Program-made: the position numbers and the translations under genes | Shown: positions 1-4,961 of the stretch, piece after piece | Layout: each line of letters begins with the position of its first letter | Position numbering within the stretch: position 1 is the first letter of the stretch | Assembly: GCA_027492445.1 (NCBI GenBank) | Contig: JAPUES010000277.1 | Span: 1 to 5,038 of the forward strand | DNA length: 5,038 nucleotides | From: Sporomusaceae bacterium | Lineage (GTDB): Bacteria; Bacillota; Negativicutes; DSM-13327 | Direction of reading: 5' to 3' | Notes under the pieces: generated by a model | The model's database searches: none | Told to the model about the DNA's origin: nothing | Seen by the model: only the letters and a program-made list of their open reading frames with translations

Positions 1-708
1 GAGCTCAACCAAGACCAAAAAGATTATTCTTTTGCCATGGCATTATTAGCTCATAAAGATTATGTGCGGGCTTGTAAAGCTTTTACGAAGGTATTAGTCG
101 CGAATCCTACTCATTATGATTCTTTGATACAACGAGGCCTTATCTACCTTAGACTAGACCAACCAGAAGATGCCTTGCAAGATTTCTCTATAGCCATTGA
201 GGAAGAACCGGATAATCCAGTTGCTTATCTTCATCGCGGCAGATGCTATCATCGTTATTATCGCCTAAAGAGTAAGTCCTTAGAAGATTACTCTGCAGCC
301 ATTGCATTGGCACCTGAAGATGTGACAGGGTATCTTTGGCGGGGTGAATTATATGATAATGTAGCATTGTCGGAAGAAAAACAAGCTCTTGAAGAAAAAG
401 ATGATGCGAGATATGCCCATGTTTCTGAAGAGTTTCTGGCGGCTATTGCTGACTATAGTCAGGTAATCCGATTGGAACCTGGCCATGATGTTGCTTATGT
501 AAATAGAGGTCTTGCCTATGCAAGGAAGGCGCGAGTTAATCAAAAGAGGGACTTTATTGTAAATGCCATTGCTGATTTTGAAAAAGCCATGAGTTTGAAC
601 TGGGAGCATGGTTATTTATTTAAACAACAGGATGAAATGAAAGAATTATTAGAGCCTGCCAGTCAATCCGAAGGGGAAGCTAGTACCGAAATAGGTGCGC
701 CCCAATAA
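1..708 (+). CDS. Tetratricopeptide-repeat (TPR) protein, N-terminus cut by window edge
   Basis: The frame is open from the first base, and the first ATG (37) has no Shine-Dalgarno sequence before it. The gene therefore probably starts outside the window, and 235 codons are visible. Counting from the first codon, about five TPR-like units can be seen: roughly 10-38, 39-72, 73-107, 108-162 and 163-203. They carry the usual pattern of small and aromatic residues, such as 'YDSLIQRGLIYLRL' followed by 'ALQDFSIAIEEEPDN', and 'VAYVNRGLAYA' followed by 'AIADFEKAMSLN'. The fourth unit holds a charged insertion of about 20 residues (about 122-142) between its two helices. The last 30 residues are a polar, Glu-rich tail. 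TPR arrays bind partner proteins. No catalytic domain or membrane segment is visible in this part, so the role is unknown. A strong terminator follows directly, so this gene ends its transcription unit and is separate from spoVA. Confidence 0.85.
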   Translation, partial: ELNQDQKDYSFAMALLAHKDYVRACKAFTKVLVANPTHYDSLIQRGLIYLRLDQPEDALQDFSIAIEEEPDNPVAYLHRGRCYHRYYRLKSKSLEDYSAAIALAPEDVTGYLWRGELYDNVALSEEKQALEEKDDARYAHVSEEFLAAIADYSQVIRLEPGHDVAYVNRGLAYARKARVNQKRDFIVNAIADFEKAMSLNWEHGYLFKQQDEMKELLEPASQSEGEASTEIGAPQ

Positions 709-756
709 AAAACAATCGTAAACATAACCTTTTAGGTATGTTTACGATTGTTTTTT
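707..756 (+). terminator. Strong intrinsic terminator after the TPR gene
   Basis: A perfect 16-bp inverted repeat (711-726 with 737-752) is extended outward by AAAA (707-710) with TTTT (753-756). It can also close inward by CCT/AGG around a TTT loop. The downstream arm runs into seven or more T residues (751-757). The upstream arm begins within the TAA stop (706-708), so the stop codon lies at the foot of the stem. Because the upstream side is also A-rich, the structure could work on the opposite strand too, but no minus-strand gene needs it. Confidence 0.92.
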
Positions 757-832
757 TATCTAAAATTGTTTTTATAAATCATGAGGAAATAAACAAAGAA
801 TAGATTTTTCCAAAAAATTCAAAAAGATTTGA

Positions 833-863
833 TGCATTAAACTTTGCAATAAAAGTAATAATA
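833..863 (+). promoter_or_regulatory. Candidate sigma-G-type promoter for spoVA
   Basis: TGCATT (833-838) and AATAATA (857-863) are separated by 18 bases. In Bacillus subtilis the spoVA operon is read by sigma-G, whose consensus is about TGAATA, 17-18 bases, CATACTA. The match here is partial: the -10 lacks the leading C and the -35 ends in T. It is the best-spaced candidate I found in this leader, but AT-rich sequence gives such matches by chance. Confidence 0.28.
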
Positions 864-927
864 AGGAAAATGGATATAAGGAAGTACCGAAAACTAACAG
901 GCGTGTATAGTCCCTATTTATTTAAAT

Positions 928-935
928 AGAAGGTG
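928..935 (+). promoter_or_regulatory. Ribosome binding site deciding the spoVAC TTG start
   Basis: AGAAGGTG contains the core AAGGTG (930-935), six bases before TTG at 942. The in-frame GTG at 933 lies inside this Shine-Dalgarno sequence and has no site of its own, so TTG 942 is the better start. Confidence 0.75.
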
Positions 936-941
936 AAAAGA

Positions 942-1421
942 TTGTCCAACAATAAACAACAAGACAAAGCCGCCATACAGAAGCAATATCAGGATTTTGC
1001 TAGTGCTAGGGAACCCAAACGACCAATAGCATTAAATTGTATCCGAGCTTTTATTGGAGGAGGAATTATTTGTACAATAGGGCAAGGAATACAGTGGTTT
1101 TTTATAAATTATTTTAACTTTGATGAAAAGACGGCAGGAGATCCGACCGTTGCAGTGCTCATTATGATTTCAGTGCTGCTTACAAGCCTTGGAGTATACG
1201 ATCATATTGCCCAATGGGCTGGTGCAGGAAGTGCAGTTCCCGTTACAGGCTTTGCCAATACCATCGCATCTGCGTCTCTTGACAACAAAAGTGAAGGTTT
1301 TGTACTAGGAGTCGGGGGAAATATGTTCAAAATTGCAGGACCAGTCATTGTCTTTGGCGTATTTTCTGCTTTCGTAGTCGCCATAATAAAGGTAATCATT
1401 ACGTCGATAGGTGGAATGTAA
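942..1421 (+). CDS. spoVAC: Stage V sporulation protein AC (SpoVAC), DPA channel membrane subunit
   Basis: This small membrane protein of 159 residues belongs to the SpoVA channel in the inner forespore membrane. The channel takes up Ca-DPA during sporulation and releases it at germination. Work on the Bacillus subtilis protein describes SpoVAC as behaving like a mechanosensitive channel. A polar N-terminus (1-30, with the family-like 'REPKRP') is followed by hydrophobic segments at about 31-56, 69-86 and 131-155. The signature 'GAGSAVPVTGF' (about 94-104) lies between the second and third of these. The same layout returns in SpoVAE, so the two are paralogues. The TTG start at 942 is chosen over GTG 933 because GTG 933 is part of the Shine-Dalgarno sequence. 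The length is close to that of known SpoVAC (about 150). It is the first gene of the operon, and its TAA directly abuts the spoVAD ATG. Neither SpoVAA nor SpoVAB precedes it. Confidence 0.95.
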   Translation: MSNNKQQDKAAIQKQYQDFASAREPKRPIALNCIRAFIGGGIICTIGQGIQWFFINYFNFDEKTAGDPTVAVLIMISVLLTSLGVYDHIAQWAGAGSAVPVTGFANTIASASLDNKSEGFVLGVGGNMFKIAGPVIVFGVFSAFVVAIIKVIITSIGGM

Positions 1422-2423
1422 ATGTTACAAGGGAATCAAACCTGGGTTTTTAAGTCCAAGCCAGTAATTATTGGATCTTCTGCCATTGGCGGACCTTTTG
1501 AAGCACAGGGTAATTTGGCGGAGGATTTTGATATACTTCATAATGATATTTGGCTTGGTCAAGATAGTTATGAACAAGCGGAACAAAAAATTTTGGAGGA
1601 AGCTTGTGAAACTGCCATAAAAAAAGCTGGTCTCCAAAAGGAAGATATTCAATTTTTTCTCAGCGGTGATTTAATTAATCAAATTATGCCCAGCAGCTTT
1701 ACAGCACGCAATCTTGCTATTCCGTATTTGGGGATTTATGGTGCCTGCTCTAGTTCGATGGAGGGCATTTCCTTAGCCTCTTTAATGATTGATAGTGGCT
1801 TTGCGCAGCGGGCGCTTGTTGGGACCTCTAGTCATAATGCTGCTTGTGAAAAACAGTATCGCTATCCTACGGAATATGGCGCACAAAAACCACCTACAGC
1901 TCAGTGGACGGTTACAGGAGCAGGTGCTGCCGTTATTGCCAAAGAAGGGCAAGGACCCCGGATTGTTGCCTCGACAGTGGGACGAGTAATCGATATGGGG
2001 TTATCAGATCCTTTTAATATGGGAGCTGCTATGGCGCCAGCTGCCGTTGATACTATCGAAGCCCATTTTCGGGATTTGAATCTAACGCCAGCATATTATG
2101 ATTTAATTGCGACAGGAGATTTAGGCAGGGTAGGGCACCGCATTGCTGCGGACTTACTGACACAGCATGGCCTTGAAATTCCTATAGAAAAATTGACGGA
2201 CTGTGGTATTTTAATGTACAAGGAGAATCAACCTGTCTTTGCCGGTGGTAGCGGCTGTGCCTGTGTTGCCACCACTACCTTTGGACATTTTCTAAACCGT
2301 ATGCAAACAGGGGAACTAAAACGGATTTTAGTTATTGCTACAGGAGCTTTACTTTCACCTATGTCCTATCAACAAAAAGAAACGATACCTTGTATTGCTT
2401 ATGCCATATCAATAGAAAGGTAG
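1422..2423 (+). CDS. spoVAD: Stage V sporulation protein AD (SpoVAD), DPA-binding thiolase-fold protein
   Basis: This 333-residue protein is close to the 338 of Bacillus subtilis SpoVAD. The family has a thiolase/ketoacyl-synthase fold, binds DPA directly, and acts as a soluble partner of the SpoVA channel at the inner forespore membrane. Strong family signatures are 'GIYGACSSSMEG' (104-115, with Cys109 at the thiolase nucleophile position), 'SSHNAACEKQYRYPTEYG' (136-153), 'QKPPTAQWTVTGAGAA' (155-170), 'DPFNMGAAMAPAAVDTIEAH' (196-215), 'TGDLGRVG' (231-238), 'GSGCACV' (276-282) and 'ATGALLSP' (306-313). The protein is complete and shows no damage. The ATG at 1422 follows the spoVAC stop with no gap. 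AGGTGG (1409-1414), inside the end of spoVAC, provides the ribosome binding site with 7-base spacing, so translation is probably coupled. No thiolase reaction should be assumed from the fold. Confidence 0.97.
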   Translation: MLQGNQTWVFKSKPVIIGSSAIGGPFEAQGNLAEDFDILHNDIWLGQDSYEQAEQKILEEACETAIKKAGLQKEDIQFFLSGDLINQIMPSSFTARNLAIPYLGIYGACSSSMEGISLASLMIDSGFAQRALVGTSSHNAACEKQYRYPTEYGAQKPPTAQWTVTGAGAAVIAKEGQGPRIVASTVGRVIDMGLSDPFNMGAAMAPAAVDTIEAHFRDLNLTPAYYDLIATGDLGRVGHRIAADLLTQHGLEIPIEKLTDCGILMYKENQPVFAGGSGCACVATTTFGHFLNRMQTGELKRILVIATGALLSPMSYQQKETIPCIAYAISIER

Positions 2424-2426
2424 AAC

Positions 2427-2432
2427 AGGAGG
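2427..2432 (+). promoter_or_regulatory. Ribosome binding site deciding the spoVAE TTG start
   Basis: A perfect AGGAGG lies seven bases before TTG 2440, in the 16-base gap between spoVAD and spoVAE. The only nearby ATG (2453) would remove the first residues of the first membrane segment and has poor spacing, so the TTG start is well supported. Confidence 0.85.
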
Positions 2433-2439
2433 AAAACCC

Positions 2440-2793
2440 TTGGAGAAATTTATGTTAGCATTTATCATTGGCGGATTGATATGTGTAATTGGACAACTCC
2501 TTATGGATGGTCTTAAACTAACTCCTGCCCATACAATGGTTACATTGGTAGTGTCAGGTGCTATTTTAGGCGGACTTGGATTGTATGACGATTTAATTGC
2601 TTTTGCAGGTGCTGGAGCATCGGTTCCTATTAGTAACTTTGGCAATCAATTAGTAAAGGGTGCTTTGCAAGAAGCAGAAAAGACCGGCCTTGTTGGTGTA
2701 TTAACGGGTATTTTTAAGATTACTAGCGCAGGCATTTCAGCTGCCATTATATTTGGGTTTTTAGCATCCATACTATGCAAGCCCAAAGGATGA
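2440..2793 (+). CDS. spoVAE: Stage V sporulation protein AE (SpoVAEb type), DPA channel membrane subunit
   Basis: This 117-residue hydrophobic protein matches the small SpoVAE (called SpoVAEb in Bacillus, about 116 residues). It forms the membrane channel for DPA together with SpoVAC. Hydrophobic segments lie at about 4-24, 31-49 and 93-113. 'GGLGLYDDLIAFAGAGASVP' spans 44-63 and aligns with 'LGVYDHIAQWAGAGSAVP' in SpoVAC, which shows that the two genes are related by duplication. The C-terminus is short and basic (KPKG). The start is TTG with a perfect AGGAGG site. It is the last gene of the operon: neither spoVAEa nor spoVAF follows, and the next gene is convergent. The cut-down set C-D-E(b) is the core found across spore-forming Clostridia, so the missing subunits are not a sign of damage. 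No terminator hairpin is visible after the stop. Confidence 0.95.
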   Translation: MEKFMLAFIIGGLICVIGQLLMDGLKLTPAHTMVTLVVSGAILGGLGLYDDLIAFAGAGASVPISNFGNQLVKGALQEAEKTGLVGVLTGIFKITSAGISAAIIFGFLASILCKPKG

Positions 2794-2824
2794 TGCTTCT
2801 TACGTTCTATGGAAACAATAAATT
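2794..2824. other. Convergent gap between spoVAE and the PBP2 gene, no hairpin seen
   Basis: Thirty-one bases separate two converging stop codons (TGA 2791-2793 on plus, TAA 2827-2825 on minus). The gap is AT-rich, with T runs reading on the plus strand just beyond it (2829-2834), but I see no GC-bearing stem on either strand. The two transcripts may run into each other's genes before stopping. Confidence 0.5.
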
Positions 2825-4246
2825 TTAATTTTTTCGAGGAGGAATTTGTTTTGCTGCTAATTCTTCTGCATAGATATCAGCGGCATCCCTGCTTGGCGGT
2901 AAATGAAAAGCAGCTTCCATGATTTTACGTGCAATAGGGGCTGCTGAGTCAGAGCCGTAACCACCTTGCTCGATGATTACCGCAATCGCTATGGTGGGAT
3001 TATCATATGGGCCATATGCTACAAACCAGCCATGATCATCTCCATGTGGATTTTCGGCAGTACTGGTTTTTCCTGCAATAGGGATAGGAAAGCCTTCAAA
3101 GATATAGCCAGCAGTACCTGCTGGGGTAACAACATCACGAAGGCCTGTACGAATGGCTTCTAATGTTTTGGGTGACATAGGTATCGTACCCAACTCTTCG
3201 GGTGTAAAGGTTTGGATAACCTCGCCGCTAGTTGGTGAAATCATTTTACTGACAAGGTATGGGCGAAAACGATGACCTCCATTGGCAACCATACTTATTA
3301 CAGTAGCCATTTGAATGGGAGTAGTTAATTGGAAACCTTGACCAATGGATGCATCAAAAGTTTCGGATAAAAACCAGTCCTCATCATAGACCTTTTTTTT
3401 ATAACGCTGATTGGCAACTAACCCCTCATCTTCATGGGGTAAGTTGATACCAGTAGGTGCACCTAAACCAAATTTACGAGCCCATTGTTCTAAGGTATCG
3501 ATACCTAAGCGATTTCCCAATTCGTAGAAATAGACATTGTCGGACTTGGCAAGAGCCACTTTAAAATCAATCCAGCCTAAAGCAGCATTATGGGCATTGC
3601 CTTTACTAGGTACGAGCCAATGCCTGCCAGCATCAAAAATTTTTTCTTCTGGGGTTACCTTTCCTGTTTCCAAAGCGGCAGTACCAGTAACGATTTTAAA
3701 ACTAGAGCCAGGAGGATACTCGGCATTGATGGTTCTATTTTGCAAAGGATTATTAGGATTATCGTTAATTTCTTTCCAGTCCTTGGTTGAAATACCGCCA
3801 TTAAACTTATTAGGGTCAAATGTAGGACGACTGACAATTGCAAGAATTTCTCCCGTTTGCGGGTTCATAACGACCGCCGCCCCAGCTTTGGCCTCTGGAT
3901 TACCTAATTTGTCTTGTAGATAGCGCAACCGTTCATCCATAGCTTTTTCCGCAGCTTTTTGGATGGCGGCATCAATGGTCAAAATAAGGTCGTTTCCAGC
4001 AATTGGTTGCTTTTTACCCAGCATTTGTACTGGTTTACCGGAAACATTTACCTCGATTTGAGCTCCGCCATCCGTGCCGCGCAGTTCTTTATCCCAAATC
4101 TGCTCTAATCCGCTTTTGCCGACAATATCTCCCGATTTATAACCCGTTGTTGTTTTTCTCTCAAGTTCAGAATCGCTAACTTCGCCAACGTAACCAATAG
4201 TATGGTCCCCAAGCTCATTATTAATATATCTGCGTACTGCTTGCAC
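2825..4246 (-). CDS. C-terminal PBP2 fragment: transpeptidase domain
   Basis: This is the part of the PBP2 gene after the TAG, 473 residues if started at the GTG that directly touches the stop (4246-4244). It holds the end of the dimerisation domain ('GYVGEVS', 'GKSGLEQIWDKELRGTDGG') and the whole transpeptidase domain: Ser181 of SSFK (nucleotides 3706-3695), SDN at 235-237 (3544-3536) and KTS at 393-395 (3070-3062). 'GDDHGWFVAYGP' follows, as expected in PBP2. I see no good ribosome binding site for the GTG, so separate translation would depend on restart after termination. Without the N-terminal anchor the domain would stay in the cytoplasm, away from its substrate, so as a separate product it is probably not functional. 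Confidence 0.6.
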   Translation of the reverse strand: MQAVRRYINNELGDHTIGYVGEVSDSELERKTTTGYKSGDIVGKSGLEQIWDKELRGTDGGAQIEVNVSGKPVQMLGKKQPIAGNDLILTIDAAIQKAAEKAMDERLRYLQDKLGNPEAKAGAAVVMNPQTGEILAIVSRPTFDPNKFNGGISTKDWKEINDNPNNPLQNRTINAEYPPGSSFKIVTGTAALETGKVTPEEKIFDAGRHWLVPSKGNAHNAALGWIDFKVALAKSDNVYFYELGNRLGIDTLEQWARKFGLGAPTGINLPHEDEGLVANQRYKKKVYDEDWFLSETFDASIGQGFQLTTPIQMATVISMVANGGHRFRPYLVSKMISPTSGEVIQTFTPEELGTIPMSPKTLEAIRTGLRDVVTPAGTAGYIFEGFPIPIAGKTSTAENPHGDDHGWFVAYGPYDNPTIAIAVIIEQGGYGSDSAAPIARKIMEAAFHLPPSRDAADIYAEELAAKQIPPRKN

Positions 4247-4249
4247 CTA
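4247..4249 (-). other. In-frame amber codon inside the PBP2 gene
   Basis: The plus strand reads CTA, so the minus strand codon is TAG. It lies between an Ile codon (ATT) and a Val codon (GTG) in an unbroken PBP2 frame. The PBP2 family commonly has 'GV.IE...RRYP' here, so the lost residue is most likely Glu (GAG to TAG, one base). Confidence 0.9.
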
Positions 4250-4684
4250 AATGACGACACCAGGCAAATCTTCTCGACGTTCTTCTATTTTTGTTATAAT
4301 CTCAGGTCCCACATCGGATTTTATTGTAGTTGGCTGAAGAGGATTACCCTGTTGCTTAATTTTAGCTTGTATATCAACGGGGTTCATACCCAGCAGCCCA
4401 GCTAGCTTCGTAATGACATCATTCGGAATAGGCCCGTTAATTGGTACTAAGGAAATGGAAAATCCAGGACGATTGTTCACTAAAGGTACTCCAGTGCGAT
4501 CATAAAAAGTCCCACGCGGGGCTGTAATCGGTAATAATCGAATTCGGTTATTCTCAGCTTGCCGTTTGAAGTCCTCGCCATGAGCAACCTGTAACCAGAC
4601 TAACCTAACTACAAGAACTGTAAACACTAGAATAATAATCATTATTAATATATTGATACGAGGGTTAGTCGGTTTTCCAGTCAC
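4247..4684 (-). CDS. N-terminal PBP2 fragment: membrane anchor and start of dimerisation domain
   Basis: This is the part of the PBP2 gene before the TAG, 145 residues from GTG 4684. It contains the single membrane segment (about 10-31, 'INILIMIIILVFTVLVVRLV'), the conserved 'APRGTFYDRTG' (55-65) and the mixed alpha/beta part of the N-terminal domain. It ends in 'EERREDLPGVVI'. It has no catalytic residues. The longer frame back to ATG 4726 was not used: that ATG has no Shine-Dalgarno sequence, and the AGAAAGGA at 4700-4693 falls inside the extension, correctly spaced for GTG 4684. If the stop is real, only this anchored stub would be made efficiently. It could conceivably still bind elongasome partners, which is speculation. 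Confidence 0.6.
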   Translation of the reverse strand: MTGKPTNPRINILIMIIILVFTVLVVRLVWLQVAHGEDFKRQAENNRIRLLPITAPRGTFYDRTGVPLVNNRPGFSISLVPINGPIPNDVITKLAGLLGMNPVDIQAKIKQQGNPLQPTTIKSDVGPEIITKIEERREDLPGVVI

Positions 4685-4692
4685 AAGTAACA

Positions 4693-4700
4693 TCCTTTCT
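4693..4700 (-). promoter_or_regulatory. Ribosome binding site deciding the PBP2 GTG start
   Basis: On the minus strand AGAAAGGA (4700-4693) is followed by 8 bases and GTG (4684-4682). An ATG overlapping the site (4693) and an ATG further upstream (4726) both lack their own Shine-Dalgarno sequence. Confidence 0.75.
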
Positions 4701-4755
4701 ATGAAGTAGGTTTCTAAAAATACCATTTCAAGTTTACATAAAAATACATAGTGTT

Positions 4756-4784
4756 AGTCTATCAAAAGATATGATTAATTTCAA
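4756..4784 (-). promoter_or_regulatory. Sigma-A-like promoter for the PBP2 gene
   Basis: On the minus strand, TTGAAA (4784-4779) is a five-of-six match to the -35 consensus. It is followed by exactly 17 bases and TAGACT (4761-4756), a four-of-six match to the -10. Transcription would start near 4750 and leave a leader of about 65 bases before GTG 4684. A housekeeping-type promoter suits a cell-wall elongation enzyme. Confidence 0.5.
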
Positions 4785-4833
4785 TGCAACAAATTTTAGC
4801 AAAAGTCACAAAGAAAATAACATTAAATAATAT

Positions 4834-4867
4834 AAATCCTGCAAAGTTCATAAACCTTGCAGGATTT
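4834..4867 (+). terminator. Isolated hairpin, terminator-like on the plus strand
   Basis: AAATCCTGCAA (4834-4844) pairs perfectly with TTGCAGGATTT (4857-4867) around a 12-base loop. A T-rich stretch follows on the plus strand (4865-4875, interrupted by two G). The T-run on the minus strand is poorer. It lies between two divergent genes, so no known transcript ends here. It could end a short untracked plus-strand RNA, stop stray transcription before the HD-type gene, or be a protein-binding site. Confidence 0.55.
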
Positions 4868-4889
4868 TGTGTTTTGATGGTAAATTTAT

Positions 4890-4898
4890 TGTTATAAC
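4890..4898 (+). promoter_or_regulatory. Extended -10 promoter candidate for the HD-type gene
   Basis: TGTTATAAC fits the extended -10 form TGnTATAAT with one mismatch. No good -35 lies 16-18 bases upstream, which extended -10 promoters can tolerate. Transcription would start near 4905, giving a leader of about 57 bases before ATG 4962. Confidence 0.38.
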
Positions 4899-4961
4899 AG
4901 TCATGCATAGGGTAGGAACCAATCCATCATCTAGTATAGAACCAGTGAGGGGGTACGTGAG

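Larger units (their letters stand above)
757..941 (+). other. AT-rich spoVA leader region, non-coding
   Basis: No credible gene lies here on either strand. The stretch is very A/T-rich and holds a possible forespore promoter (833-863) and the spoVAC ribosome binding site. A small inverted repeat, CTATTT (914-919) with AAATAG (924-929) around a 4-base loop, sits directly before the Shine-Dalgarno sequence. Its stem is weak, and no regulatory meaning can be claimed. Confidence 0.6.
2825..4684 (-). pseudogene. mrdA: Penicillin-binding protein 2 (MrdA-type transpeptidase), interrupted by an in-frame TAG
   Basis: PBP2 cross-links peptidoglycan side chains during cell elongation, working with RodA and the Mre proteins at the outer face of the membrane. 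Read as one frame, the gene has 620 codons including two stops, the normal PBP2 length. It has all the expected parts in order: a short cytoplasmic tail, one membrane anchor (about 10-31), the dimerisation-domain motif 'RGTFYDRTG' (57-65), and a transpeptidase domain with SxxK (SSFK, Ser327), SxN (SDN, Ser381) and a third motif KTS (539-541) where KTG is usual. Codon 146 (4249-4247) is TAG, set within 'LPGVVI' and 'VQAVRRY', where relatives usually have Glu. One base change from GAG would explain it. The GTG start at 4684 is chosen because AGAAAGGA lies 8 bases upstream. The gene stands alone, without the mreBCD neighbours seen beside mrdA in many bacteria, so it may be a second PBP2 copy. A recent nonsense mutation or a base error are both possible. 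Confidence 0.85.
4685..4961. other. Divergent intergenic region between the PBP2 and HD-type genes
   Basis: These 277 bases hold the leaders of two genes transcribed away from each other. No gene is visible. The region holds a PBP2 promoter candidate (4756-4784, minus), a perfect hairpin (4834-4867), and an extended -10 promoter candidate for the right-hand gene (4890-4898, plus). The rest is A/T-rich without recognisable structure. Confidence 0.6.

Noticed and set aside
1..6. The window begins exactly with GAGCTC, a SacI site, hinting at a cloning boundary
   Set aside because: A six-base match at an edge can be chance. The TPR frame runs through it and nothing else suggests vector sequence.
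914..929. Small palindrome just before the spoVAC ribosome binding site as an operator or translational control hairpin
   Set aside because: A six-pair, mostly A/T stem is too weak, and such repeats are expected by chance in sequence this AT-rich.
933..935. GTG as the start of spoVAC, three codons before TTG
   Set aside because: The GTG is part of the AAGGTG Shine-Dalgarno sequence that serves TTG 942 at proper spacing, and it has no upstream site of its own.
1789..1989. A 66-codon plus-strand frame inside spoVAD, and several other short frames opposite spoVAC, spoVAD, spoVAE and the TPR gene
   Set aside because: All overlap well-supported genes in other frames and lack ribosome binding sites or recognisable protein features.
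2836..2843. GAGGAGGA on the plus strand, followed by TTG, resembling a ribosome binding site and a short gene after spoVAE
   Set aside because: The bases are the reverse complement of codons for the 'PPRK' tail of PBP2. The frame that follows gives only about 23 residues with no recognisable features.
3537..3923. A 128-codon open frame on the plus strand opposite the PBP2 gene
   Set aside because: It is antisense to the conserved transpeptidase domain, has no ribosome binding site, and its translation shows no family features. It is a shadow of PBP2 codon use.
4724..4726. ATG as a more upstream start of the PBP2 gene, adding 14 residues
   Set aside because: No Shine-Dalgarno sequence precedes it, and a good one lies inside the added stretch, correctly spaced for GTG 4684.
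4900..4960. Possible cyclic-di-GMP (GEMM) riboswitch before the HD-type gene, suggested by TCATGCATAGGG followed by GGAACC
   Set aside because: The leader is only about 60 bases long and lacks the conserved GACGCAAAGC core and the receptor helix expected downstream. The likeness to the first few bases is too short to support a riboswitch.
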